A stretch of 64,000 bases of DNA from Phlebopus portentosus (taxonomy: Eukaryota > Basidiomycota > Agaricomycetes > Boletales > Boletinellaceae): contig JAYXKI010000001.1 in assembly GCA_037892935.1 (NCBI GenBank), forward strand, positions 3,782,001 through 3,846,000, in the 5' to 3' direction. The notes beneath the pieces were generated by a model that saw only the letters and a list, made by a program, of their open reading frames with translations, ran no database searches and was not told the origin of the DNA. The position numbers and the translations under genes are program-made. Positions 35,501-47,523 of the stretch are shown in pieces (positions within the stretch are counted from its first letter, which is position 1; every line of letters begins with the position of its first letter).

Positions 35501-37052
35501 ATTTTTGGCCCGCCATGTAAGCGCGACCAAGTAAGTACCAACTCTGGGCATCGGAAGGATCGGCCTCAAGGGACTTTGTGAGGTAAGTGATGGCAAGGTC
35601 CTGGCTCTGGAATGTCGAGCCTTCTTGGTGGTAGAGCCAGCCGAGTTGCTGAAGGACCTTGGCGTGAGCCGGATTCTCCTGAACAACGCGCTCGTATGCA
35701 TCCTTCGCGCGGATATAATCCTTCTGTTGCTCATAGACGTGTCCAATCTGGAACCAGATGTCGGCATGGGCAAGCGGATTTGGAGGATTGCGGAGGATGC
35801 GGTCGAAGCAATCAAGAGAGTCTGTGTACTTTCCCTGTTGCTTGTAGATGATGCCGAGGCGGAATAAAATTTCGTTTGCCTTGTCAAAGTCTAAGGCTAA
35901 GTGCGTCAGGTCATCTGCTGGATCCGATCCGAAGATTATCGGATGCTCACCTTTGTCCATGTGAAGGACCGAGGCGAAAGCCTCCTCAGCATGATCCAGA
36001 GAACCATATCTGTCGTAAAGGATGCCTATGCCATACCATAGCTTGGGATCCTCCTTTGGATTTGGGAGTAGATACAACGCTTGTTGGTAAGCGGAATAAG
36101 CTTTCTGCAGATCATCTATCATCAGGTAGCAGTGGCCTGGGAATAAATTATGTCAGGTGATTTGCCAGGCACGCGGGCCACGGGCGGGCGGATGACGTGT
36201 AACATACCAAGAGCGCTCCAGACTTCTCCGTTGTCTTGCTGGATTTGGATCACGCGCTGGAAATACTCGATAGCCTAAAGGAGTAAGGGCAGATCGGGGC
36301 AGATCGGAGCAGATCGGAGCAGGAGATAAATTGAGTTTGGACATGTGAAAGAGATGACAAGTGAGTGATCGGCAGAGGGCCGTCGGTAAAGAGAACGACG
36401 GACCTTAGTGTAGTTTTCCCTTATCCGCGCGATCCCCGCAACCTGTGTCAGTCCAGGTAGCGAGTTGGAGTTATGCAGCAGCGCCCGCTCATATGCTGAC
36501 AGCGCTCGGTCCAGATCTCCCATCTGCTCAGCCACAGAGCCTAAGTCCAGTCGATTCATCAAGTTGTTACACATATATATAAAATTATGATCCAAATTGG
36601 GAATCCGAGTTGCCTGTCAATTATAGATCACTTGGGGGTGCGCGGGAAGAGAACGCACCTATCAGAAGCCACGTTTCCTCGTTTGCCCTTGCGAGCTTCT
36701 GCAGTGTAGGGTGTACTGCAGCCGCGGAATTCGGCGCGGGAGGTGGCGGTGGTGGTGGTCCTCCCCCGTTCGCATGAGGTACTGGCGGTCCGGCCGGCGC
36801 TGCTACAGGCGACAACCCCATGGGCGCACCATGTCCGATCGCAGCTCCATGCGAATGGCCATGTCCGTTGGAGATTGGCGGCGGAGGTGGTGGAGCGCCC
36901 GCAACATTTCCATTCAGATGAATGGCATGCGGTGGAGGTGGAGGACCCGTTGCGCCAGGCGGAGCTGCAACTGGCGGGCCAGGAGGTGGAGGAGGGGCAT
37001 GGGGGTCATGCAATCGGACGTCACGCTCGCGAACAGAGTGACGCAACGACAT
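32597..37052 (-). CDS. SSN6: Cyc8/Ssn6 TPR corepressor (4 exons, one single-base frame break)
   Basis: Exons (minus) 37052-36659, 36540-36404, 36274-36208 and 36136-32597 total 4138 nt; removing one base gives 1379 codons (1378 aa). Cyc8/Ssn6 with Tup1 forms the general corepressor that DNA-binding repressors recruit. The N-terminus is a Pro/Gly/His-rich tract ending in HPTLQKLARANEETWLLIG, followed by about ten tandem TPRs (about residues 125-480; for example SVAEQMGDLDRALSAYERAL and AIEYFQRVIQIQQDNGEVW). A Ser/Pro/Arg-rich tail of about 850 residues with no domain completes it. In the assembly the tail frame ends at a TAG (34271-34269) and continues one base off as SERSPVVGPG, so the gene is likely to be called as two. 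I read it as one. The second intron holds a short tandem repeat. Confidence 0.92.
36289..36322. repeat. Tandem 10-mer in an SSN6 intron
   Basis: Between exons 2 and 3 of SSN6 the plus strand shows about three and a half copies of GCAGATCGGG/GCAGATCGGA with one-base differences. Confidence 0.75.
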
Positions 37053-38787
37053 GGATGGAGGCGCCGTCGTAAAAGTCGTACTCGGCGGCGGCGATGACGG
37101 AGATGTGGGGGGGAAATGGTAGAGAGGGAAATAAAGAAAATAGATGGGAAAGCGTGAAAAAAAGGCTGCGAAGACAGAGAAGGGGGAAAGAAAGCGTTGA
37201 CGGAATAGGGAGGCGGGGTATATAAGGGGAGAAGCGCGATGGTGGAAGAGTTAGGAAGAAGAGACGATGATATTCATTTTGCGATGCGCATGGCATGGTA
37301 TGGAATCAGGGGGGAGAGTATAGTAAGTAAGTACTACCCGAGTCCGGATGCGCTAAGCAAGTGCAAGTAAGGGCTACGCTACGGCAACGCTTCTTTGGTT
37401 CTCGCAGGCTGGCGTCGCTTCGCAGATCTCGATCTGATTCTTAGTTTGTCCTTGGGCTGCACAGACACAATACTGTATCTCCTCAGGGTCAACGACCGTC
37501 ATTCTCGGCCTTCCATCCAGATCACATCCAATCATCTTATCCATTCTCCTTTTCTGGTCCTCTCCTCGGCCTGCGCCACGTGATGGCAATGCCCATCCAC
37601 CCTTCTTCTTCTTCTTGCTTTATCTATCTCTCTCTCGCTGTCACGCACGCGTCAGGTGTCTGTGTCTGTCGGTCTGCAAAATGCTATTCCCTCCGCGAGT
37701 CATCGCAGCCCGATAAGTTACGGCACACCTCTTCCCCTTTACCCTTTCCGTCCCCGTTCCCATCGCGTCTTCTTCCGCCAGCCAGCCAACACAAGCACCA
37801 ATCATCCGGTCTTCCGCGGCTTATCCACACTCGGACTCGCTCTCGGAGGCATTCAAGTATCGGCACGTCACCCACACAGCCGTGGGAATCGAGGAACATA
37901 TAAGCGCATAAACATAGGCTAATTCACCGGCATCTCTATAAAAGTATCTCTGAGCAATCAGAGGCGAAATGAAACGGATAAAACACCCGACCCCCCGTGT
38001 CCATATGACCAGACCCCCGAAGGTGCTCTGCTCTCTTGTGGACCCTTACGCAGATCGCTCCTGTGCAGGACCAACACGTAAGATTTCGGGCTCATTTTCA
38101 TTTTCATCTTTTTCACTTCGTGTCTTGTGATTCCGTGTGTGTCGAACAAGGTCGCCGTTTCGCCATCCCCGTGGCTCCACGCCCTTTTTGTGTTTCGTTT
38201 TCTTTTGGTCCATGGAACTAAGTATGGATATGATTTAGGATTACGATCATCGTCATCCATCATCCCAGCCATCGTTGCTCCCCACCGCGCCCACGCCCGT
38301 ACCCTTCGCGAATCACCTTCTTCATCTTAAGTTAGGGAGGCCTCTCTTCTCTTCTCTTCTTTTTTTCCTTCCGCTACGCTATCACATTTCCGATGGGATG
38401 GGATGGCATACAAGCACAAGCACAAGCACAGACAAGCGCACTAGGGCCTATCAGCATCGCCACGCAAAATACTTCGGCTATAGTCATCCGACAGACTCCT
38501 CTCAGGGCGCCATAGCAATTGTGTATCCCCATTTGGATATACTTCATTGCATTTTGAACAGAAACGATCACCATGGCCATGGCTAATGGGCGATCCTCAA
38601 CACAGCCGCCGGACACGAGTTGCGATACATACAGTACTTGGGTCAAAACAGAACAAAGGCACCACGCAGCAGCAATCGGTGCGTCCGTGTTGTTTGTTGT
38701 CTTTGGCTTCGAAGTTACCGATGCCGTGCCATGCCACCGCCGCAAGTATAACACAACGCAGCCACCACCACTTTGAATCTCTTTGGT

Positions 38788-38821
38788 TGACTGACTGACT
38801 GACTGACTGACTGACTGACTG
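38788..38821. repeat. (TGAC)n microsatellite
   Basis: About eight tandem copies of the tetranucleotide GACT/TGAC, perfect over the stretch. Confidence 0.95.
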
Positions 38822-39106
38822 GTTGGCTCCTTATGACCCCCGCCCCTTTGATCTCGGTACTTTATCTAGCGGTGAATTCCGGGCGATGTCCTGTGATGGG
38901 TGTCATGCTTCCTGTAACTTAAGTGTTTACTCCCATCGCGCCAATGCTCCGGGGATCCGGCGAATGCCATTTTCTTCCTCCGTGCTAGGAACGACGCGAC
39001 GAAATCACGAACGCTCCTGATGTCTGGTGGCGGCGGCACGTACCGCATCTCCGCATCTATCTGGATCCTCTCTTTCGCTTGAATTATCTATCTGCGCTTA
39101 CAGATA

Positions 39107-39124
39107 TCCATCCATCCATCCATC
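39107..39124. repeat. (CATC)n microsatellite
   Basis: Four to five tandem copies of CATC/ATCC. Confidence 0.85.
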
Positions 39125-42100
39125 TATGTGTAAGTTACCATCTATTAGCTTCAAAGTTCAATGTATCTATCGCGTTCGCCTCGGTCATCTGCGTTCATGC
39201 CTTCTCAAGTACATCATTCATGATACGACACTTGGCGTCATTAACATTAATATCATACTACATAAGATTAGAGCCGTGAACACCGGATAAGATCGCACCC
39301 AATCGAAGCCAATCCAATCAACATCGGATCGGATGGGAAATGTGGGATGCGTCTCCTCAACTTTCGAAGCCATCAGCAGCACCGCAGCACCGCGAAGCGA
39401 AGCGCACCAAATGCTTTTACTCCGTCGCGCCGCGGGCTCACCTCACCAGAACCTCTCAATGATTTGATTTTGATTTTGGTTTTGATTTCGACTTCTTACC
39501 GGCGCATGCTCGAGATCAAGAGATTTCGATTCAGGTGTGATTCGAGCCTAATTCTACATCTATGTAAGGAGGTACAATAGCAGGCCACTTAAATCCGTTC
39601 GCGTTGTTTCGTGATGGTGATCGCCACCTACGTATTAATATCAACGGCGCATATGATTAATCTTCCAATCGTTTTTTGACAGAAAGGAGAGATCGGGGAT
39701 CAAGGTTAATATTCAAGATGTCCTTGCCTCGAGGTACGGTCCGGTGCAGTGGCTTGCAGTGGGTCGTGGCAATTTCCGAGGTGCTCGATATTCAACTGGC
39801 GCTCAAGGAGAGCCTACTGGACGCGATGCAGATCATCCTAACGCCCAAACGGTAGTACTTACTAGTTTCGGATTCGGAACAAGCCAGTCGCTCGCATTTC
39901 AAACGCTTTCAACTTCTTTGAATCTTTCTTCCCTTCTCCACGTATGTATGTATTGTACCGAGCTTCTTTCCCTATTTTGCACGTCTTATCCCCGGCCCCG
40001 GACGCCGTAAACGCAATGCAAAGCAAAAATGGTCTGACATCCACAGCAAGTAATCGCCTGTCGTCAAGGTACCGCAAAGCAGGACAGCGCACAAGTAGGA
40101 CACAGCGGCGTTTATTTCTACTCAAATTAGCCCTGTCGAGTTCCCCATAGTCTCCATAGGTCTCCATGCAGATCCTTCTTCTTTTCTTTTTCATTTACTT
40201 TCTTATCTTTTATTCCATTTCTTTTTCGCCGGGTCATTAATTCTAGATCTAGGTCGTTCGTTCTCGATGTTAATTGGCCCCTATCAGTTTATTTACTTTA
40301 TGGGGGAACCCATGTTATTTTGTCATATCGGCTTCTTTCCGTGAATTCTTGCTTGCTTCCATTTTGCCGATTGAGCGGCTGTGGATGTCTAGGGATGACT
40401 ACGGCTGCGGTAGTCGACGGGCGTGATATGACGGGTTTTCCATCCAAAAGAATTCTAAGTGCGAATCCAGAGTAGGTATGTTGCAGTACTGAACCTCTTA
40501 CTAGACCTCCTCGTGAGACATTAATGGGATGCTGACATATCCCGAAGATAAGCGCCCGCAAAGCATTGAAATCTGTTTCTTCTCACACATCAAGGTTCAT
40601 TCAGATTCAGGAGGTGCAGCACAGCACCATAGGTCCCGAACAGACAGACACGCCGTGAGCCTGAGAGCAAGCCCTAATCAGGAAGCCACAATCACACATA
40701 AATGGCGGGGATTCGAGGGCGAAAGTACCTGAAAGTACTCAAAGGAAAAAAAAACACATGTCACTTCTGCAAAATGAAGAAAGTTAGACAGACAGCTCGT
40801 GTTTGTTTCTCCGCGTGCTGTCACAATTACGAAGAATTTTCTCTTTTTTCTCCGTTAAATTGTGTATCCTTAAATGGGTCCGAGACTCCAATCGGGTGCC
40901 GGATCAGTTCCTTTTTTCACTAACGACATCTAAAATGCTGTGCAAGTGGCTATGTCTGCCAAATGTATTCACACAACTAAGTTACTTGTTGAGAGTGGAC
41001 CCTGAACGGGAACCTACGGGAACCTATCCCAAAAATCTTTTCTTATTTTAATTTGCTCCGCGTATCTCGAAAGTATCTCACGGGTCTATTTTATATCCCT
41101 GCCAAGTGTTTCTTTCTGTCTCGATTTGTGTTCGGACCGGATCCGATCCTTTGGTTCGGAGGAGTCGGAGAATTCAATTTTGAGGCTATTCCTTATTTGG
41201 GTTCTGACTGTCCCCAGTCAGATTTCTGTGTTGTTGACACGGTCAGTTTGAGATGGTACCTATTTGAGTGAGTACGTAAATGAAACGGTGCTTTGCTTGA
41301 GTACTTGCGAAAATGATCTTTGGGATTGGGTAACTTGGTGTGGGTAACATGCAAAGGCAGCATGGAAATAATTAGGACAAAAAGGTACTATCGAGCATGG
41401 TTGTTCGGTTTCTAGACGTGTTCTGCACGGAAATAGGCTGTAATGTGAATGGTACAAGTACATATGAATGCACACCCGCACACACGCAATTGAGTAATCA
41501 CCTTCTTCCACCCCACACTACATAGCCTTTGATTGTGGCGACATCACATAAATCACGAGAACGAAGAAAGATTGAGATGGGTGTAATCAGATTACCTTTT
41601 GAAACGTCAATCCAATCGTGATTTGAATACCGACTGATAACGTACTCCACAGGAGTTGCATGTCTATAAATGTTTCAACTATCTGTGCAGGGTGGTAGTA
41701 CCTCGTGAGCAATATGTATAGCATAGATCTCTCCGGTATCGGGAAAACTCCATTTGAATTCGCGGCTGTATCCACTGGCCGATGTGAGAGGAGACAAGAG
41801 GAAAGACGGAACGGAAACAGAAACAGAAATAGACCAAGTCAATCGGAACAAGTATTTCGGTTTCTCCGCTCTCAAGATGAGAGAATCCATAAAGTGCGAA
41901 GTGTTGAATTAGCAGGGCAAGTCTCGCGCCAAGCATTGAAGCGCGTAACGATAACTAACTCTGGCTAAAGGTACCACCTCTGGGTATGCAAAGCACCGGC
42001 ACGTAGTAGACCTCGCCATCTATTTCTATTGGGCAATACAGCTGACGCAGGTCGTTCAAGGTGTTTACCGAAGAAAGGCGATTGCCCGATTCCGTACAGA

Positions 42101-44983
42101 CAGCGACGGCCTCAATATATACCAATGTATACTGAGGCGATAGATTGTCCCAGAACAGAATTCTTTACCTGACTATCTCCTCCTTTGGCTGCAGATCGAC
42201 GCTAGTAAGGAAATTATGGACGGGTGATATTGACACCTGCGACACCGCCTTACCCGGTACCCGCTAGATCAGCGGTGGCGTTATCCGGCTTCAGCAGCCG
42301 CACGATATCGAACTCAGAGAGAGTCAGTTTCCGTGTCGCGCAAATTAGAAGTTCAGAAACCCAAGAAGCTCTGGAAGCATGCACACGCAAGCACAAGCTA
42401 TGCGAATGGAAAAGCAATCCATTAGCATCAAGATTAAAAATATCACTTTCGACCTACACGGGTCACCTTCATCGCTGGAACCTACGATGGACTTGTGAGA
42501 AGCTGATGTGGCGAACAGGAAAGAAGCGCAGAAGGAAGGAATCTACTCGCCAGGTGATCCAGGCTAAGGCTGCGCACGTAGCATCATGATTGTGATTCCG
42601 AACGAATGTGGCTGCGAAGAGACGGAGCACCGATCATCCGTGCCCGTGATTCGATACTTCCTGCAATTCAAAGGACCTTCTCAAGATGCATACATGAAAT
42701 ATCTCATGATGCCCAGAACAGTCGGCCAGGGCGGCCCATGCGAATCAATGCTATATTTGAGGGACTCGCGGTTCGACTGGTCCAGAGATGCCTACATTGC
42801 TTAGCGTGAGTGCGAAGGAACTATGCGCGCGCGCATGACACCAAATGCCTAGCACCGTTTGCTGCCGAAAGAATACAGAGATGCAGTTCAGTTCAGTTTG
42901 ATTTCCCAGCCCAACTGATTCGGATCGTCTTCTCCGAGCATATCGCAACGAGCGAGTTGCCTTCAGGGGAAGTCTTCTTTGCTATCACCATCTTGTCGCC
43001 CCAAAGTCGAAGTCACAGGTGAGGTGCTTCGCGGTTCCCACATGCTCCAAGCGCGATGGAATACATACTGTAAGTAGAACTAAGCTCTGAACGCCTCACG
43101 ATCCTATTTAGTATGTCAGCTTGTGAAATCGATGGAACTTGAACAGATATATTTGTATCGGTCAGTAAAAGTATCGAGGATGAAAATAAGATCGGAACGG
43201 ACGTTGGGACACCCTATCCTCGGATCCGTTTCAGTTCAGAAGTGCAGGCTTCTGAACTCAGCGGTGTTCGGTCGGAGAGAAAACCTCCCCGCTTCTACGG
43301 CATTAATATAGACAGTGTGTCATCCCTGTAGTACTTACTTTATTCTGAGATTGACTCCTGCGGGAATTCGAGGACAGGCCGGGCCAGCGCATGGAATGCG
43401 CAGCTCATCTAAAACTAGCCTACTGCATCCCCACACACGGCAACGCGATTGCACTTGTGATTGCGACCATGATCGAGCTTGATCAAATCAAATCCCAGAC
43501 GCACGGGATGCGATGCGCGGTTCCAGAAAAGGTGTTGTCAGGCTAAGCGGGTCGAAGAAGAAGCCACTTGGAACGCTCTGGACAGCTAGTCACTTCTGTG
43601 ACTGGCAACGTTGATAGCATTGAAACGGAAATGAATTGTCCGGGGTTGGGGAAACGATCAGAATAGGACTGAAAGAACGTTTAAAAATCGTGCCACTGCC
43701 AGCGCGTGCCGTGCCCCGGAGAACTGCGAAAAGGAAGGGTCGTACAATCAAACGCAAACGCGCATACGGCGCGCGTCCATGCGCATGCAAACTTACTTAC
43801 TTACCGAGTGGCGAATCCTGCTTCACTTCGCACGACATACATAAGCTTCCGCATTCCAAAAATGAGAAAGAAACGTGTTAGCGCATCGCAACTTCGCCAG
43901 GAACGCGGGAAGTCATCCGGGTGTACGTGTATATATCGTGCCCGGGCTGATTCGGCGATTGACATCTATACTACTATATCTACATTCATTCATCTCGGAA
44001 GTCAGCGAAACATGCAAGTGAGTAATGCAGATTCATATGATACGCACGGATACTTTGATTTTCCCTAATGGCAGTAAGTTACACTTGGCACGCCCGCACC
44101 AAGAAACGCTGAGACAGGAGTGGAATGGAATACTCACCGTCACCCGTCCGTCACCCCATACGTATTGCCGAGGGCGACTGCCGAATCGATACTCGATTTA
44201 CCCGAGAAAAGCGTACGTGAATTTGACCGATCGGAGGAGGTAGATAGGCTGGTTTCCTCATTTTATTCCCGTGTGGAATGGACTCTTACTTAAAAATAAG
44301 GGACAACGTGTTCGCGGAGTTTTTGTCAGTAGGGCATTCAGGGGTGACTCGCGAAAATCACACTAAAGAAAGGCTGGGTAGGGGCTAGCCGGAAATAAGT
44401 AAGAGATATGTGAAAGATCAGACAAGACCAAGTAGAAACGCGCTGACAGGACGGGATTCACATTCAGCATGCTGGTTGACAACAGATGAGATCAGAGGAA
44501 CCCTCCTATGAGAATAGATGAGAATAACGCGGAAAATGCGACGTCTCGGAGTCTTCTAGTCTTCTGGTCATTCTTTTCTTTTCAGGATTCACACCTAATT
44601 GAGTTGGAGAAACTAAAGTAGTGTCACGCACCAGAAGCTTCCTTTCGCCAGGAAAGAAAAAGAAACGAAGGGTTTACGGGAAAAATTGTTCCGGATCCGT
44701 TTCGATGATGGTCCGTTTCCAACCAGAAGACCTCATCTCCCTCGCTCCGATTCCGGGGAGTTCAGAACGATGTTTGATCGCGAACGAAATTGGCTAGGAA
44801 TTCGAATTGAATTGACCAAGAAGGGGATTATGACCGGATGAAAGCAATTACTCAGATAAGGTTGGTGCGGAAATTAGTAAAAACGAAGTGATTTAGAATG
44901 CACATAGGACGCGTATAACGTCCGAGAGGGGAACAAGGCACGAAACGACGCTGCGCTTGGATTTCCCACCCCACGCTGAAAAA

Positions 44984-45000
44984 TACGTACGTACGTACGT
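44984..45000. repeat. (TACG)n self-complementary microsatellite
   Basis: Four copies of TACG; the run ACGTACGTACGT is its own reverse complement. Confidence 0.85.
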
Positions 45001-47125
45001 CACAAGGGAGATCACGGATACAGGGGTTATCTGATCTTGCTGACACATCTCGCCCTGCCGACTTTATCAAATTCAGCACTAGACTAGTACACTAGTAGCC
45101 GGATTTCCCGCGTTCACGCGTTCATAGGGCCGCTGCATCGCCACCGAGTAAGTTTCCCATCGTGGCGGAGTTTCGGATCTTTTCTTCGATCGTGAATGAC
45201 GTGACGGATTGAATTGACATGAGTGTGTCCACCGCAGCCTGTTTTGTGTTGTACTTTGTTTATACCGCATCCGTAGATTTTGTTATGCGCGTGCGACGAG
45301 CCACAATGAAAACGTAAATATAACTGTGACTCTTTTGAATTAATTGAATCGGATCCTCAGAGCGGCGGTGACAAGGTAGCTGATATTTTGAATGGCACGA
45401 GGGTTCTTTGTACGACCTTGTTGTCCCTAAGAGTCAAACTGGTAATCCGCATCCCCGCGGAGGAAAGAAAAAGAAAATGTTGTGTTTTCCCTTTTCGAAT
45501 GACAATACGAAGGGTTTTACCTGACTCGGTAGCATCGAAAGAAGTCGAGTGCGAAGCAGAAGACGCGTACGGGCGCGAAGCACCGGGGAAGAAGATATCC
45601 AAATGGGTTCTCATATGAATCCAATCGAATCATCCTCGTTACCCTTTTCGATTCTAAAGTAGACACTTCTCTCTCCTATCTGAGCTGTCTACGTTGGACC
45701 GGTTGAACCGGACGATGGAACCGTGGGCAGGGAAGCATAAGTAGTACTACTGTCGGACGCTATTGGGCGGTTGAACGGCTTTGGCTATTTCATTGGCTTC
45801 CGAGCTTTAAATTATTGGCCACGCCCTTTTCCTTCTCTGCAACCGGTGAAAGAGGCTTTTTCGACTGCGGCGTCCCATTCGTTCCATTTTCGGGTCCTTC
45901 TCATGCATCAACTCCCTGAACCAGGTCAAGGCAATGCCGACCCGACAATTCAACGAGTCGCTTGTTGCCCCTTTTTTTCAGTGAGTACTTATAGTCCTGA
46001 TCGGCCTTCTTGCTTGCAAGAAAAAAACGTTAAGAAAAAACGTACCTTTGCCGAGCTCCTGCTTCCGCGTTAACGCCGACTTAACTTAAGTGCGGTTGGC
46101 GATTGTCTCGTATTGCCGCTGGAAAAAAGTAAATATGATAAATATGGAAGCATCGCTTTGCGGTGTCATTCGGGAGAAGGAAGGAGATGGAGTGCCCAGT
46201 TCCTGATGCACGAAATGAGGATATGTTCAGATGTCACATCAGCCATTCTCACTCATTCAGATAAGATTGAATGCAAATGCTCACTCAGTTCCGAAATGAG
46301 AAGGGATTTTACCCTGGGCCTGCACGAGGTACATCTCCTCGGACTCTCTCCTGAGCTTACGCGTGTGCGAATAAAATCGATCGTCACTAGTCCTCTGTCT
46401 TATTTTCCCATAGAAGATAGCGGAGGAGGCGCGGCGCGGCACGGCACAAGGTCATGACAGCTGCGGCGTCCTGCGGCTAAAAGTCAAAGTCTATCATCAA
46501 AAGTTTCCCGCGTCTGTCAGACTCAATTGAGATCCCCATCGGGGCGACTCGCAGCTCTAGCTCCATCGTCGGCGGAGCGGATGAACACGATCCGTAATTA
46601 ACGGAAGCGAAGCAAGCTCTAGATACAGTATTGTTACGGAATGTCTTTGGCCAAATTCTGTCCGATGTGCACGACGGAGTAATCAGTCGAGAGCCCTTGT
46701 CTTTTCAATTCAAATCATTGTACATGTGCTCCTCGAATGACTTGGAAGATCTGGTGCAGCCCAGTCTGGAGTCTTCTGGCCACGCAGGAAGTACTGGTGG
46801 TACCCTGCCAGATTGAGTTTCCCGCAAGTCATTTCAAAGTCGACGACGGCGTCTTCAAAAGCGTCATCGGAAAGATTCTAAATGAAGCGTGCGCATCCTT
46901 CAAAGAGCGTCGCTATGGAAAAATAGTCCAGACATGTCAGAGTACAAGCACGAGGCACAGGGAACGAGTCGCATGCAATGCACACACGGATTCAAGTTTG
47001 GTCTGGTATACGCCAGTGGCCAAAACGAGAAAGGAAAGTACCAGAACGGTCTGTCGATTACGTAAGCAGATGAACAGCCTTGAGCAAGGCGACATCGTCG
47101 CCTCGGTTCAACTCCAAGTTGTACA

Positions 47126-47523
47126 ATGACCCGTGCGTCGACCACGTTTCCTTCTACAGGTTTGAGGTTTCACTGACACGGAGATGGGGTTAAGGTGGTG
47201 ACCAACGTGAACGAGACCGCGAGCGAGCCAAAAAGAAGGTGGCGCAGAATGCTAAGAAACCAAAGGAAAGCGCGAGTAGTCTCCAGGCTCGTAAAGAAGC
47301 GTGGGTCTTCCGGGTTTTGTCCTTCAGTTGAAGTCTGACTTGTTCTGGATGTTTGTAGAGATGCTGAGATAATAAGAAAGAAACAGGCCGTATGTGGTTT
47401 TCATTTTGACTTCTCATTGCGGCGTTGGAATGACAGGCTGACGTGTTTTGTTGTTGTTGTTGATAGGCTGCAGAGGCTAAACGTCAACAGGCTGCCGCTT
47501 CCGGTGCTGGTGGGGGAAAATAA
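47126..47523 (+). CDS. SERF / small EDRK-rich factor family protein (4 tiny exons)
   Basis: Exons 47126-47132 (7 nt), 47195-47300, 47359-47389 and 47467-47523 sum to exactly 67 codons (66 aa). The N-terminus, Met-Thr-Arg-Gly-Asp-Gln-Arg-Glu-Arg-Asp-Arg-Glu, is the hallmark of the SERF/4F5 family. KKKxAxxxKKPKES and a Lys/Glu/Ala-rich end with a Gly-Gly-Gly-Lys tail follow. These small, disordered, highly charged proteins bind nucleic acid and modulate amyloid protein aggregation in animals; the fungal role is not established. Every intron has GT-AG ends and a pyrimidine-rich or TAG acceptor. The gene is invisible to plain ORF scanning because the first coding exon holds only two and a third codons. 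It lies alone at the edge of a 10-kb gene-poor region. Confidence 0.92.

Larger units (their letters stand above)
37053..47125. other. 10-kb region without recognisable genes
   Basis: All open frames are short (mostly under 130 codons), overlap on both strands, and none shows a known domain or joins across introns to make one. The part next to SSN6 (37053-38400) is C/T-rich on the plus strand and should be its promoter. The rest holds microsatellites: (GACT)n at about 38788-38821, (CATC)n at 39107-39124, an ACAAGC run at 38410-38430, and (TACG)n at 44984-45000. No tRNA, rRNA, terminal repeats or transposase/reverse transcriptase remnants were found. It may carry long regulatory DNA or non-coding RNA. 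Confidence 0.5.

Noticed and set aside
37374..37589. Minus-strand open frame of 71 codons with several Cys
   Set aside because: Looked protein-like at first, but there is no family match, no splice partner and it lies in the C/T-rich SSN6 promoter.
42740..42800. Sequence resembling a tRNA B box (GGTTCGACT)
   Set aside because: No matching A box or cloverleaf can be folded around it.
46113..46457. Plus-strand open frame of 114 codons in the gene-poor block
   Set aside because: No domain, no recognisable motif, no neighbouring exons; length is within chance for this base composition.
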